Positions 25,600-34,555 of a DNA stretch of 64,000 nt are shown here, in pieces. This DNA is from Hominisplanchenecus_A murintestinalis (lineage in GTDB: Bacteria > Bacillota > Clostridia > Lachnospirales > Lachnospiraceae). The notes below the pieces were generated by a model. It had not been told where the DNA came from. It saw nothing but the letters and a program-made list of their open reading frames with translations, and ran no database searches. Location of the stretch: positions 124,001 to 188,000 of the forward strand of contig NZ_CALPCM010000001.1 of assembly GCF_943193015.1 (NCBI RefSeq). Reading direction: 5' to 3'. The stretch's first letter is position 1, and each line of letters starts with the position of its first letter. The translations under genes and the position numbers were made by a program.

Positions 25600-26973
25600 G
25601 TGAAGGATAAAAAAAGTAAGATTTCGAAACACAAAAAATATTCCTTTTTTAATATAGGCACGATTATGTTTGGCGTCCTTTTTGTTTATATGGTTATCTG
25701 CCTTGTGCTGTATCTGCAGACAGAGCATGTGACAGCCTATGAAGTAACAGCAGGACCTCTGACAGGAAATTACCGTTATACAGCGCTCACTTTGAAATCA
25801 GAAGTGCTTGTGAAGGCAAGCCAGAGCGGAACGGTCAGCTATTATGCGCGGGAAGGTCAGAAAGTTGGAATGGGAAACGGCGTCTGTTCCGTTGATGTGT
25901 CGGGAAAGCAAAGGGATATTGTGAAGAATATGGAGGCAGGATTGACAGGAGATAATCCTGAGATGATATTAAAGCTTCGCAGTCAGATGTCTACGTTTGC
26001 CATGAACTATGATTCTGTATCCTATCAGGCAGTTTACAATTTCAGATCAGATGTGGAAAGCAGCATTCTGGAGCTTGCCAATGTGAGCAGTCTCTCCGAC
26101 CCGGAAGCCTGGGGGATAGAAAATTTGTACACTGCCCCGCAGGAAGGGATTGTGGTTTATTCTATGGATGGCTATGAAAACATGCAGGCTGAAAGTGTAA
26201 AACAGGCAGACTTTGACCAGATGGCTTATCAGAAAACAAATTTCCGGGTAAATGGCACTGTATCCAACGGAGATTGTCTTTACAAGCTTTTGACGGATGA
26301 AAAATGGTCGTTGCTTTTTCCAGTGAACAAGGAGATGGAAAGCGAGCTTGACGGAAGGAAATCCATCCGTTTCCGTTTTTTGAAGGATGGTACTATTTTT
26401 AGCGGAGACTTTAGCATTCTTCACAATAATGACGGCAGTTTCGGAAAAATTGATATGGAAACATCGTTAATACGATATTCCGGGGAGCGTTTTCTGGAAA
26501 TTGAACTTTTGCTTGACCGGACGACAGGCTTGAAGATTCCGAATTCAGCGATAGCAAATAAGACGTTCTATAAAATACCGAAAGAATTTGCCACGTATGA
26601 CGGGGAAAAACCAAAGGAAATCAGCATCGTAAAACAGATAGAAAAAAAGGATGGTTCGAAGGCTCCAAAATATGTTACTGCGACGGTATATAAAGATGAG
26701 AAAGCATATTTTCTGATAGACAGTACACAGGTTTCGGATGGAGATGTTATTTTGGCAGATGAGAAACCAATCTATACGATTAGCGACAGCGAGACGCTGG
26801 AGGGTGTTTATAATATTAACAAAGGATATGCTGTATTCCGTGAGATTACGATACTGGATAAGAATGAAGAATACTGCATTATAGAGGAAGGTGCGACTTT
26901 TGGACTCTCAGAATATGACCATATTGCACTGGACGCATCAACAGTAAACGACCAGGATATTATAGCGAGGTAA
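25600..26973 (+). CDS. HlyD-like single-pass envelope protein (membrane-fusion-protein family)
   Basis: About 457 residues from a GTG (or TTG 25597) that follows AAGGAGG. A basic N-terminus precedes one membrane helix at about residues 18-42. A lipoyl-like half motif follows (VKASQSGTVSYYAREGQKV), then a beta-rich periplasmic-adaptor-like region with DGDVILADEKPIYTI near the C-terminus. The fold resembles HlyD/MFP adaptors, but no ABC or RND transporter is adjacent. Instead it leads the yggS-sepF-ylmH division cluster, which suggests an envelope or division role. The helical hairpin that reaches an outer component in classic HlyD is short here. Confidence 0.7.
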   Translation: MKDKKSKISKHKKYSFFNIGTIMFGVLFVYMVICLVLYLQTEHVTAYEVTAGPLTGNYRYTALTLKSEVLVKASQSGTVSYYAREGQKVGMGNGVCSVDVSGKQRDIVKNMEAGLTGDNPEMILKLRSQMSTFAMNYDSVSYQAVYNFRSDVESSILELANVSSLSDPEAWGIENLYTAPQEGIVVYSMDGYENMQAESVKQADFDQMAYQKTNFRVNGTVSNGDCLYKLLTDEKWSLLFPVNKEMESELDGRKSIRFRFLKDGTIFSGDFSILHNNDGSFGKIDMETSLIRYSGERFLEIELLLDRTTGLKIPNSAIANKTFYKIPKEFATYDGEKPKEISIVKQIEKKDGSKAPKYVTATVYKDEKAYFLIDSTQVSDGDVILADEKPIYTISDSETLEGVYNINKGYAVFREITILDKNEEYCIIEEGATFGLSEYDHIALDASTVNDQDIIAR

Positions 26974-26977
26974 TAGG

Positions 26978-27670
26978 ATGATTAAGCAGAATCTGGAAGA
27001 GGTTGAAAGAAATATATGTGCCGCATGTAGCAGGAGCGGAAGAAAACGTGAGGATGTAACTCTGATTTCTGTCAGCAAGACAAAGCCCATAAGTATGCTG
27101 GAGGAGGCATATGCGGCAGGCAGCCGTGACTTTGGGGAAAATAAGCCCCAGGAGCTGAGGGAGAAGCAGGAGACGCTGCCAACAGATATACGCTGGCATA
27201 TGATAGGGCATCTTCAGCGGAATAAAATCAAATATATCATTGATAAGGCATGTATGATTCATTCGGTAGATTCAGAAAGGCTTGCAGAGGCAGTCAGCCT
27301 GGAAGCAGGAAAGCGCGGGATTGTGATGCCGGTGCTGGTGGAAGTAAATATTGCCAGGGAAGAATCAAAGTTTGGCATATATGAGGAAGACACGCTCGCA
27401 TTTATTGAGAAGATATCGGCTCTTCCGAATATCCGTGTGGAAGGGCTGATGACAATTGCCCCCTTTGTGGAAAATGCCGAAGAAAACAGGATATTTTTTA
27501 GAAAATTAAGAAATTTATATGTTGACATAAAAAGCAAAAACATTGATAATGTAACTATGTGCAATCTGAGTATGGGCATGACAGGTGATTATCAGGTAGC
27601 CATTGAAGAGGGCGCCACGATGGTACGGGTTGGAACCGGAATCTTTGGTGAACGAAATTATAAGCAATAG
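26978..27670 (+). CDS. YggS family pyridoxal phosphate homeostasis protein (YlmE)
   Basis: A 230-residue PLP-binding TIM-barrel protein of the COG0325/PLPBP family. The cofactor lysine is in TLISVSKTKPISML near residue 36. The family signatures DIRWHMIGHLQRNK and MTGDYQVAIEEGATMVRVGT are present. It has no known catalysis and buffers PLP and amino-acid/keto-acid pools. In Bacillus the orthologue ylmE directly precedes sepF (ylmF), the order kept here. Confidence 0.95.
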   Translation: MIKQNLEEVERNICAACSRSGRKREDVTLISVSKTKPISMLEEAYAAGSRDFGENKPQELREKQETLPTDIRWHMIGHLQRNKIKYIIDKACMIHSVDSERLAEAVSLEAGKRGIVMPVLVEVNIAREESKFGIYEEDTLAFIEKISALPNIRVEGLMTIAPFVENAEENRIFFRKLRNLYVDIKSKNIDNVTMCNLSMGMTGDYQVAIEEGATMVRVGTGIFGERNYKQ

Positions 27671-27683
27671 ATAGGAGATAAGA

Positions 27684-28259
27684 ATGGGAGTACTTGACAG
27701 ATTTTTAAATGCTATGAGGTTGAATGACGAGGATGATTATGATGACGAGGATTTCCTGGATGATGAAATAGACGATGATTATGAGGAGGAACGTCCGGTC
27801 AAGAGACGTAAGTTGAAAAAGCAAAAAGAGGACGATTTTGATGATTTCGACGATTTTGACGCAGATGTGCAGCGAAAAATGAAATCCAAAACACGTCAGC
27901 CAAAGCAGTCCGGCATCTCAGCTCCAACAAACAGCAAAATTTCACCTATGCGCCCCAAAAGAAACAGTGGCATGGAAGTATGTGTAATTAAGCCAAATGA
28001 ATTCAAGGATGCGGGGGCAATTACAGAGACTTTGCTTGCAAATTCCACGATTGTGCTGAACATGGAAGGTATGGACGGAGATACTGCTCAGCGTATTATT
28101 GATTTTGTATCCGGTTCCTGTTATGCAGTTGACGGAAGCCTCCAGAAAATCAGCAACTATATTTTTGTTATCACGCCTTCCTCAGTAGATATTTCAGGAG
28201 ATTTTAATCAGATTCTGAATGGGGCGTTTGATGCTCCGGCGATACGCTCAAGTTATTAA
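27684..28259 (+). CDS. sepF: Cell division protein SepF
   Basis: A 191-residue FtsZ-membrane linker. The N-terminal amphipathic membrane helix is MGVLDRFLNAMRL. A very acidic, Asp-rich linker (residues 15-65) follows, then the SepF core with FKDAGAITETLLANSTIVLN and MDGDTAQRIIDFVSGSCYA. SepF forms rings that tether and align FtsZ filaments. A good Shine-Dalgarno site (AGGAGATAAG) precedes the ATG. Confidence 0.96.
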   Translation: MGVLDRFLNAMRLNDEDDYDDEDFLDDEIDDDYEEERPVKRRKLKKQKEDDFDDFDDFDADVQRKMKSKTRQPKQSGISAPTNSKISPMRPKRNSGMEVCVIKPNEFKDAGAITETLLANSTIVLNMEGMDGDTAQRIIDFVSGSCYAVDGSLQKISNYIFVITPSSVDISGDFNQILNGAFDAPAIRSSY

Positions 28260-28263
28260 ATTT

Positions 28264-29049
28264 ATGGACAAGACAGAAGAAATTTTTCAAAAACATCTCC
28301 TGGATTTGGCAAATGCTGCATTCAGGAGAGGAATACCTGTTTTTTCAGATTTTATGAATTTGAATGAATTAAATATTTTTCATAAGACGGTTCGGAAACT
28401 TTCTCATGTACAGTGGGGAGTTTTTGGCGGCTATGAAACAGCAGAGCGTCAGATAGCAGCGTTTATTCCTGATGCTCTTTATTATGAAGAGAAGACAGAT
28501 TCATGGCAGAATGGCGGTATTTCTTACCCGATTTCCTGTTTGAAAATCAGTCCATTAAACAGAAAATTTGCAGATGCTCTGAACCACAGGGATTATCTCG
28601 GCGCTGTGTTGAATCTGGGAATTGAACGTTTGAAACTGGGAGATATATTGGTGGAAGAGGACGGCGCTTATTTATTCTGTACAGAGAAGATGGCCGGATT
28701 TATTTCAAGTGAGTTGACCCGGATACGCCACACATCAGTAATATGCCGTGAAGTTTTTCAGGAAAGCTTCACATTTCAGCCGAAAACAGAAATTCTCAGG
28801 GGAACGGTGGCATCTGTTCGGCTTGACAGTGTGCTTGCGCTTGCGTTCCGTGCTTCCCGAAGCAGCCTGGTTGGGCTGATTGAAGGGGGAAAAGTGTTCG
28901 TCAATGGAAAAATGGTAGTATCTAATGGATATAATTTAAAGGAAAACGATATTATTTCAGCCAGAGGAATGGGAAAGTTCCGCTACTTGGGAATGACGGC
29001 CCAAACGAAAAAGGGACGCTGTTATGTTGAGATTGAGAAATATGTGTAA
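28264..29049 (+). CDS. YlmH-type RNA-binding protein with S4 domain
   Basis: A 261-residue protein with an N-terminal YlmH/RRM-like region and a C-terminal S4 domain (RLDSVLALAFRASRSSLVGL, then GGKVFVNGKMV). YlmH in Bacillus is associated with stalled 50S-peptidyl-tRNA and with the division cluster. The ATG is four bases after the sepF stop and lacks a clear Shine-Dalgarno site, so it probably depends on coupling to sepF. Confidence 0.9.
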   Translation: MDKTEEIFQKHLLDLANAAFRRGIPVFSDFMNLNELNIFHKTVRKLSHVQWGVFGGYETAERQIAAFIPDALYYEEKTDSWQNGGISYPISCLKISPLNRKFADALNHRDYLGAVLNLGIERLKLGDILVEEDGAYLFCTEKMAGFISSELTRIRHTSVICREVFQESFTFQPKTEILRGTVASVRLDSVLALAFRASRSSLVGLIEGGKVFVNGKMVVSNGYNLKENDIISARGMGKFRYLGMTAQTKKGRCYVEIEKYV

Positions 29050-29079
29050 TCTATAGGTGAAGATGAATTGGAGGCAGTC

Positions 29080-30201
29080 ATGGGCAAAGGGAAAGAGCGG
29101 ATGTGTATTCCTGTAAAAAAAGACAATGAGACAATTTATCATATTTATCTGGAGGAATCCTTCGCGAAGCTTCCGGAGTATCTGGAAATGCTGGGAGTAC
29201 AGGATAAGAGACTGTGTATTGTAAGTGACAGTACCGTGAATGCGCGGTATGGAGATGAAGTGGCAGAGTTGCTTAACGACAGGTGTTCTAAGGTGGCACG
29301 CTTTGTTTTTCCGGCGGGTGAGGAGCATAAAACTCTGGATACGGTAAAGCTTCTGTACCGGAAACTAATTGAAAATGGTTTTGACAGAAACGATATGCTG
29401 GTAGCTTTGGGGGGAGGAGTCGTAGGTGATTTAACGGGCTATGCGGCTGCTACTTATCTAAGAGGGATAGAGTTTATCCAGGTGCCGACTACGCTGCTTT
29501 CTCAGGTGGACAGTAGTATTGGTGGAAAGACAGGCGTGGATTTTGATGGTTATAAAAATATGGTGGGAGCATTCTGCCAGCCTAAATTGGTGTACATGAA
29601 TATCACTGCTTTGAATACTTTGAACGATGAGCAGTTTTTCTGCGGTATGGGTGAGATTCTGAAACATGGCCTTATAAAAGACGCTGATTATTATGAGTGG
29701 GTAATTGAGCATATGTCAGAAATCAGTGAGAGAAAGTCTGATGTATTAAAGAAAATGATTTCGGCAAGCTGTGAAATTAAGAGAGAAGTTGTGGAGAAAG
29801 ACCCCACGGAAAAAGGTGACAGGGCGCTTTTAAATTTTGGTCATACAATCGGACACGCGATTGAAAAGTTGATGGATTTTAAGATGCTGCACGGGCAGTG
29901 CGTAGCGCTTGGATATGTGGCGGCATCTTATATTTCATATAAACGGGAGCTGTTGAGTGCGGAAGAATTTTTTGAAATACGTGATATGAATGTGGGATTT
30001 AATCTTCCGATTTCTTTTGATGGGATTGATACGAATAAAATTCTTGAAGTTACAAAATCTGATAAAAAGATGGAGGCAGGAAAAATTAAGTTTATACTGC
30101 TGAAAGGGATTGGCCACGCATTTATTGATAAGACGGTGACAGACGAAGAAATACTTGACGCTGTTAATTACATAAACGCAGACTGCCATATAATGGACTA
30201 G
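29080..30201 (+). CDS. aroB: 3-dehydroquinate synthase
   Basis: A 373-residue NAD- and metal-dependent enzyme converting DAHP to 3-dehydroquinate, step two of the shikimate pathway. The NAD-binding LGGGVVGDLTGYAAATYLRG, the VPTTLLSQVDSSIGGKTGVD loop and the metal ligands in LLNFGHTIGHAIE are all present. The start is the ATG after TTGGAGGCAGTC. It stands where divIVA normally follows ylmH in Firmicutes, apart from other aro genes. Confidence 0.97.
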   Translation: MGKGKERMCIPVKKDNETIYHIYLEESFAKLPEYLEMLGVQDKRLCIVSDSTVNARYGDEVAELLNDRCSKVARFVFPAGEEHKTLDTVKLLYRKLIENGFDRNDMLVALGGGVVGDLTGYAAATYLRGIEFIQVPTTLLSQVDSSIGGKTGVDFDGYKNMVGAFCQPKLVYMNITALNTLNDEQFFCGMGEILKHGLIKDADYYEWVIEHMSEISERKSDVLKKMISASCEIKREVVEKDPTEKGDRALLNFGHTIGHAIEKLMDFKMLHGQCVALGYVAASYISYKRELLSAEEFFEIRDMNVGFNLPISFDGIDTNKILEVTKSDKKMEAGKIKFILLKGIGHAFIDKTVTDEEILDAVNYINADCHIMD

Positions 30202-30243
30202 TGGGCATAGGAAGTCGCTATACTGGAGAAATCGAGGTTTGAT

Positions 30244-30729
30244 ATGGAAAAAAGCAGAGTTACCATGAAGCAGATAACCGCCGGAATTGCAGGGGTTATA
30301 GTATTGACGGTTATTGACCAGCTGACGAAATTATGGGCGATTGCAGAATTGAAAGGGCAGCCGTCTATTATATGGATAAAGGGCATATTTGAGCTGCAGT
30401 ATCTGGAAAACAGAGGCGCGGCCTTTGGGCTGATGCAGAATCAGCAGTGGCTGTTTTTGATATGTGTCGCCGTAGTATTGGGAGCTGCCGCTTACTTTTA
30501 TTACCGTATGCCGGGAAGCGGGCGGTATCTGCCTTTGCGGCTGATTGCCGTATTTATCAGCGCAGGTGCAATAGGAAATGCGATTGACAGGATGTTCCGG
30601 GGGTTTGTAGTGGATTTCTTTTATTTCTCTTTGATAGATTTTCCTATTTTCAACGTAGCGGATATTTATGTCACAGTCTCTATGGGCTGTTTTCTGATAT
30701 TGTTTTTATGTTATTATAAAGAATTATGA
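30244..30729 (+). CDS. lspA: Lipoprotein signal peptidase (signal peptidase II)
   Basis: A 161-residue aspartyl membrane peptidase that cleaves prolipoproteins before the lipid-modified Cys. Four hydrophobic segments are seen. Family motifs are VIDQLTKLWA, ENRGAAFGL, the first catalytic Asp in GNAIDRMFRGFVVDFF and the second in FNVADIYVTVS. It is followed by an RluD-like gene, the usual lspA-ylyB pairing. Confidence 0.96.
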   Translation: MEKSRVTMKQITAGIAGVIVLTVIDQLTKLWAIAELKGQPSIIWIKGIFELQYLENRGAAFGLMQNQQWLFLICVAVVLGAAAYFYYRMPGSGRYLPLRLIAVFISAGAIGNAIDRMFRGFVVDFFYFSLIDFPIFNVADIYVTVSMGCFLILFLCYYKEL

Positions 30730-30763
30730 GCTCCGCAGGAAAACTGCGGCATTTGGTGATGCG

Positions 30764-31678
30764 ATGGAAAAGATAGATATTTGTGTGCCGGAGAGCATTT
30801 CCGGACAGAGGATTGACAGGTTCCTGGCTGATATATTGGATGGACAGTCCCGCTCTTACCTTCAAAAGCTTGTGAAGGAAGGGCGGGTTTTGGTGCAGGG
30901 AAAATCTGTGAGGGCAAATTATAAGGTGGTTTCCGGCGAATCTATTACTGTAGAAATTCCTGATATGGAGGAGCCGGATGTCTGCCCTGAAAATATCCCA
31001 TTGTCGATTCTTTATGAAGATGAGGACTTATTGGTAGTGGATAAGCCCAAGGGAATGGTTGTACATCCGAGTGCCGGCCATTACAGCGGTACATTGGTTA
31101 ATGCACTGATGTATCACTGCGCCGGAAAACTGTCAGGAATTAATGGGGTGCTGCGTCCGGGAATTGTTCATCGGATAGATATGGACACTACAGGTTCCCT
31201 GGTGGTATGTAAAAATGATTTTGCCCATAGCTGTCTCGCCGAGCAGCTGAAGGAACATTCGATTACACGAAAATACAGAGCGATTGTTTATGGAGGTTTT
31301 AAAGAAGATGAAGGAACTGTGGATGCACCAATTGGGCGTCATCCGATTGACAGGAAGAAAATGTCGGTGAACCATAAGAATGGAAAAAATGCAGTGACTC
31401 ATTACCGGGTATTGGAGCGTTTGGGCAAATTTACCTATATTGAATGCCAGCTTGAAACAGGGCGGACACATCAGATACGGGTTCATATGGCAGGCATAGG
31501 GCATCCGCTGTTGGGGGATGAGGTGTACGGCCCGTCTGCCAGTCCATATAAGCTGCAGGGACAGACGCTGCATGCACAGGTTTTGGGTTTTGTACATCCG
31601 CATACTCATGAATATATGGAGTTTGAGGCGCCCCTGCCGGAATATTTTGAAGGGATGCTGAATAAGCTGCGGCATTAG
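30764..31678 (+). CDS. RluA/RluD family 23S rRNA pseudouridine synthase
   Basis: A 304-residue enzyme. An N-terminal S4 RNA-binding domain spans about residues 10-75 (GQRIDRFLADILDGQSRSYLQ). The catalytic domain carries the Asp in HRIDMDTTGSLVV, followed by LETGRTHQIRVH. It isomerises uridines in large-subunit rRNA; position next to lspA suggests the RluD-type (YlyB) member. Its own start has only a weak ribosome site (TTTGGTGATG). Confidence 0.93.
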   Translation: MEKIDICVPESISGQRIDRFLADILDGQSRSYLQKLVKEGRVLVQGKSVRANYKVVSGESITVEIPDMEEPDVCPENIPLSILYEDEDLLVVDKPKGMVVHPSAGHYSGTLVNALMYHCAGKLSGINGVLRPGIVHRIDMDTTGSLVVCKNDFAHSCLAEQLKEHSITRKYRAIVYGGFKEDEGTVDAPIGRHPIDRKKMSVNHKNGKNAVTHYRVLERLGKFTYIECQLETGRTHQIRVHMAGIGHPLLGDEVYGPSASPYKLQGQTLHAQVLGFVHPHTHEYMEFEAPLPEYFEGMLNKLRH

Positions 31679-31789
31679 GAAATCTGCTTTGTAGTATATT
31701 TTTACGAAAACCATATACTTTTTCGGCGTTTTGTTGTATACTATTGCTATATTTTAAGCAATAAGAAATATAGGAAGGACGTGAAATGT

Positions 31790-32419
31790 ATGGCATGTAA
31801 AACAGTGATCACAATTGGAAGACAGTATGGAAGCGGCGGACGTGAAATCGGTGAAAAACTGGCGGCTGAGCTTGGAGTAAAATGTTATGATAAGGAACTT
31901 TTAGAACGAGCGGCAAAGGAAAGTGGGTTGTGTAGGGAGCTCTTTGAGAACCACGATGAAAAGCCTACGAACAGCTTTCTTTATTCTCTTGTGATGGACA
32001 CTTATTCCGGAGGCTATACGTCTTCAGCATTTACTGACATGCCGATTAACCATAAAATTTTTCTGGCGCAGTTTAATGCAATTAGGAAAATTGCAGAAGA
32101 AGGAGCCTGCGTCATTGTAGGGCGCTGTGCAGACTATGCATTGGCAGATTTTCCGAATTTGGTTTCGGTATTTATTCATGGCGATATGGAGTGCAAGGTA
32201 GCTAGGATTGCGTCAGAATATCAGGTAAGCAGCGCTAAAGCAAAAGAAATGATTATTAAGACAGACAAGAAGCGTGCGAGCTACTATAATTATTATTCTG
32301 ACAAAAGATGGGGAGATGTTTCAGGTTATAGCCTGAGTGTAAATAGCAGTGTGTTGGGAATTGACGGCACTGTGCGGCTGCTGAAAGATTATGTTGCATT
32401 AAGAGAGGAAAAGAAATGA
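31790..32419 (+). CDS. Cytidylate kinase-like family protein
   Basis: A 209-residue P-loop protein starting at the ATG after AGGAAGGACGTGAA; a GTG nine bases upstream overlaps the ribosome site. The N-terminal TIGRQYGSGGREIGEKLAAE is the phosphate loop of the cytidylate-kinase-2 family, and VIVGRCADYAL and SYYNYYSDKRWGD follow the family pattern. It is distinct from canonical Cmk and its substrate is not established. It overlaps dtd by four bases. Confidence 0.88.
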   Translation: MACKTVITIGRQYGSGGREIGEKLAAELGVKCYDKELLERAAKESGLCRELFENHDEKPTNSFLYSLVMDTYSGGYTSSAFTDMPINHKIFLAQFNAIRKIAEEGACVIVGRCADYALADFPNLVSVFIHGDMECKVARIASEYQVSSAKAKEMIIKTDKKRASYYNYYSDKRWGDVSGYSLSVNSSVLGIDGTVRLLKDYVALREEKK

Positions 32420-32859
32420 AGCTTGTAATTCAGAGGGTGACTCATGCGTGCGTTACGGTAGAGGGAGAGACAGTAGGAAAAATCGGAAAGGGATTTTTAG
32501 TCTTGATTGGAGTCGGGCAGGCGGACAGCCGGATACAGGCAGATGCCCTTATGAAAAAAATGATTGGACTGCGGATTTTTGAGGATAGTGAAGGAAAGAC
32601 AAATTTGTCACTCGCAGATGTAAAGGGAGAACTGCTTCTGGTATCACAATTTACACTGTATGCAAATTGTAAAAAGGGAAATCGGCCAAGTTTTACTGAG
32701 GCGGCGCCGCCGGCCTTGGCTGAGGAACTGTATGAGTATATGATTACAGAATGCAGGAAGCGGGTTGCTGTAGTGGAGACTGGGCGGTTTGGAGCGGAGA
32801 TGAAAATAGAGCTCTGCAATGACGGACCATTTACAATTGTGCTGGATTCGGATAAATAG
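32416..32859 (+). CDS. dtd: D-aminoacyl-tRNA deacylase
   Basis: A 147-residue enzyme removing D-amino acids (and Gly) from mischarged tRNA. Both family motifs are present: SQFTLYANCKKGNRPSFTEA and the C-terminal NDGPFTIVLD containing the Gly-Pro cis element. The ATGA overlap with the preceding kinase-like gene means they are co-translated. Confidence 0.96.
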   Translation: MKLVIQRVTHACVTVEGETVGKIGKGFLVLIGVGQADSRIQADALMKKMIGLRIFEDSEGKTNLSLADVKGELLLVSQFTLYANCKKGNRPSFTEAAPPALAEELYEYMITECRKRVAVVETGRFGAEMKIELCNDGPFTIVLDSDK

Positions 32860-32870
32860 TGTTTCATGGA

Positions 32871-32905
32871 GACAAGTTTACATAATATAATTATGTAAAC
32901 TTGTC
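32871..32905. other. Candidate dif (Xer recombination) site: 16+16 bp perfect inverted repeat
   Basis: Two 16-base arms match perfectly around the trinucleotide ATA. The inner 27 bases read as AGTTTACATAA, the spacer TATAA, then TTATGTAAACT. TTATGTAAACT is, from memory, the XerD half-site of Bacillus-type dif; here it is present on both sides, so the site suits one recombinase acting as a symmetric tetramer. A XerS-like recombinase gene lies 2.4 kb away and gene orientation flips just beyond. The spacer is five bases rather than the usual six. A TATAAT-like box sits in the centre, so an operator or promoter for cdd is the main alternative. It lacks a T-run and is a poor terminator. Confidence 0.55.
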
Positions 32906-32924
32906 TTGGGATTTGAGGTGGCAG

Positions 32925-33338
32925 ATGACAGAACAAAAATTGATAAAAATAGCATTAGAGGCAAGGAGGTTTTCTTATTCTCCATATTCCGGCTTTCAAG
33001 TGGGAGCGGCTTTGTTGTCTTGTTCCGGAAAGGTATACACGGGATGCAATATTGAAAATGCAGCATTTTCCCCTTCAAACTGTGCAGAAAGAACTGCATT
33101 TTTCAAGGCGGTGAGTGAAGGTGTTACGGAATTTTCCGCGATTGCAATCGTGGGTGGAAAGGCCGGAGAAACGGCAGATAACTTCTGTGCCCCTTGTGGG
33201 GTGTGCCGCCAGGTTATGGCAGAATTCTGTGCTCCGGAAACCTTTCGGATTCTTCTGGGAAAAGAAAATCTGGAGTATAAAGAGTATACCTTGGGAGAAA
33301 TTCTTCCCCAGGGATTTGGGAAAGGTGATATTTCATGA
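32925..33338 (+). CDS. cdd: Cytidine deaminase
   Basis: A 137-residue zinc enzyme deaminating cytidine and deoxycytidine. The catalytic Glu and a zinc Cys are in NCAERTAFFKA, and the other two Cys in PCGVCRQVMAEF. FSYSPYSGFQVGAAL is the substrate-binding segment. The start follows GAGGTGG. It overlaps deoB by four bases and begins a deoxynucleoside catabolic operon. Confidence 0.97.
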   Translation: MTEQKLIKIALEARRFSYSPYSGFQVGAALLSCSGKVYTGCNIENAAFSPSNCAERTAFFKAVSEGVTEFSAIAIVGGKAGETADNFCAPCGVCRQVMAEFCAPETFRILLGKENLEYKEYTLGEILPQGFGKGDIS

Positions 33339-34534
33339 GAAAATATAAAAGAATTTTTGTAGTGGTACTGGATTCACTGGGAGTCGGTGCGATGCCGGAT
33401 GCAGCAGAATACGGGGATGCCGGCGTAAATACTTTAGGGCATATCGCGTCATACAGATATCAGAAAAAGAAGGCGCTGAACATTCCTAATCTCTGGAAAT
33501 TGGGAATTGCTAACCTGACGGCGTTGGAGGGCATGGAACCATGCAAAAGCCCTGTGGGATATTATGGACTTATGCAGGAGACCAGCTGCGGCAAGGACAC
33601 GATGACAGGGCATTGGGAAATGATGGGGCTGAATACGACAGTACCTTTCCTCACCTTTCCTAATGGTTTTCCGAAAGAGCTGATTACAGAATTAGAAAAA
33701 TTTACGGGACGGAAAATCATTGGAAACAAAAGTGCGAGCGGTACAGAAATCCTGGAGGAACTGGGAGAGGAAGAGATAGAGAAAGGACATCTGATTGTCT
33801 ATACTTCTGCAGATTCAGTCCTGCAGATTTGCGGGAATGAGGATATCATGGGGGTGGAAACACTTTACAGATACTGTGAGGCTGCCAGAGATTTGACTAT
33901 GAAGCCGGAGTGGATGGTAGGAAGGGTAATTGCAAGACCTTATGTGGGAAAGAAAAAGGGTGAGTTTAAGAGAACGGCAAACAGGCATGATTATGCGCTG
34001 AAGCCTTTTGGGAGAACTGTTTTAAATGCTCTTAAGGATGCAGGGCTGGATGTGATTTCTGTTGGAAAAATCAATGACATTTTTGGCGGAGAGGGCATTA
34101 CAGAAGCATATAAGTCAAAAAGTTCCGTACAGGGTATGGAGCAAACGATAGAGCTTGCTTCCAGAGAGTTTGAGGGAATCTGTTTTACGAATCTGGTGGA
34201 TTTTGATGCGCTGTGGGGACACAGAAGAAACCCGGAAGGCTATGCCTGTGAACTGGAGCGTTTCGATGAGAAGCTTGCATTGCTTTTGGCTGCGCTTTGT
34301 GAGGAGGATTTGCTGATACTGACAGCTGATCATGGGAATGATCCTGTTCATACGGGAACTGACCATACCAGAGAAAAAGTACCGTTTTTAGCGTGGTCGC
34401 CGTCTATGACGAGGGCAGGCATGCTGCCGGAAAGCCCGGATTTTGCCCGTATAGGGGCGACAGCAGCAGAGAATTTCGAAGTTCCGATGCCAGAGGGGAC
34501 GATAGGAAATTCTTGCTTAGAAGAGCTTTGCTAA
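33335..34534 (+). CDS. deoB: Phosphopentomutase
   Basis: A 399-residue alkaline-phosphatase-superfamily enzyme interconverting (deoxy)ribose 1- and 5-phosphate. The metal and active-site regions are VVLDSLGVGAMPDA at the N-terminus, SCGKDTMTGHWEMMG (nucleophile Thr) and TADHGNDPVHTGTDHTRE near the C-terminus. Its product deoxyribose 5-phosphate is cleaved by DeoC, encoded next. Confidence 0.97.
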   Translation: MRKYKRIFVVVLDSLGVGAMPDAAEYGDAGVNTLGHIASYRYQKKKALNIPNLWKLGIANLTALEGMEPCKSPVGYYGLMQETSCGKDTMTGHWEMMGLNTTVPFLTFPNGFPKELITELEKFTGRKIIGNKSASGTEILEELGEEEIEKGHLIVYTSADSVLQICGNEDIMGVETLYRYCEAARDLTMKPEWMVGRVIARPYVGKKKGEFKRTANRHDYALKPFGRTVLNALKDAGLDVISVGKINDIFGGEGITEAYKSKSSVQGMEQTIELASREFEGICFTNLVDFDALWGHRRNPEGYACELERFDEKLALLLAALCEEDLLILTADHGNDPVHTGTDHTREKVPFLAWSPSMTRAGMLPESPDFARIGATAAENFEVPMPEGTIGNSCLEELC

Positions 34535-34555
34535 GAGAAATAAGGAGAAAATAAG

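Noticed and set aside
32871..32905. The 35-bp palindrome as a transcription terminator for dtd
   Set aside because: There is no T-run after the stem, the stem is AT-rich, and the symmetry is perfect on both strands, so a protein-binding or recombination site fits better.
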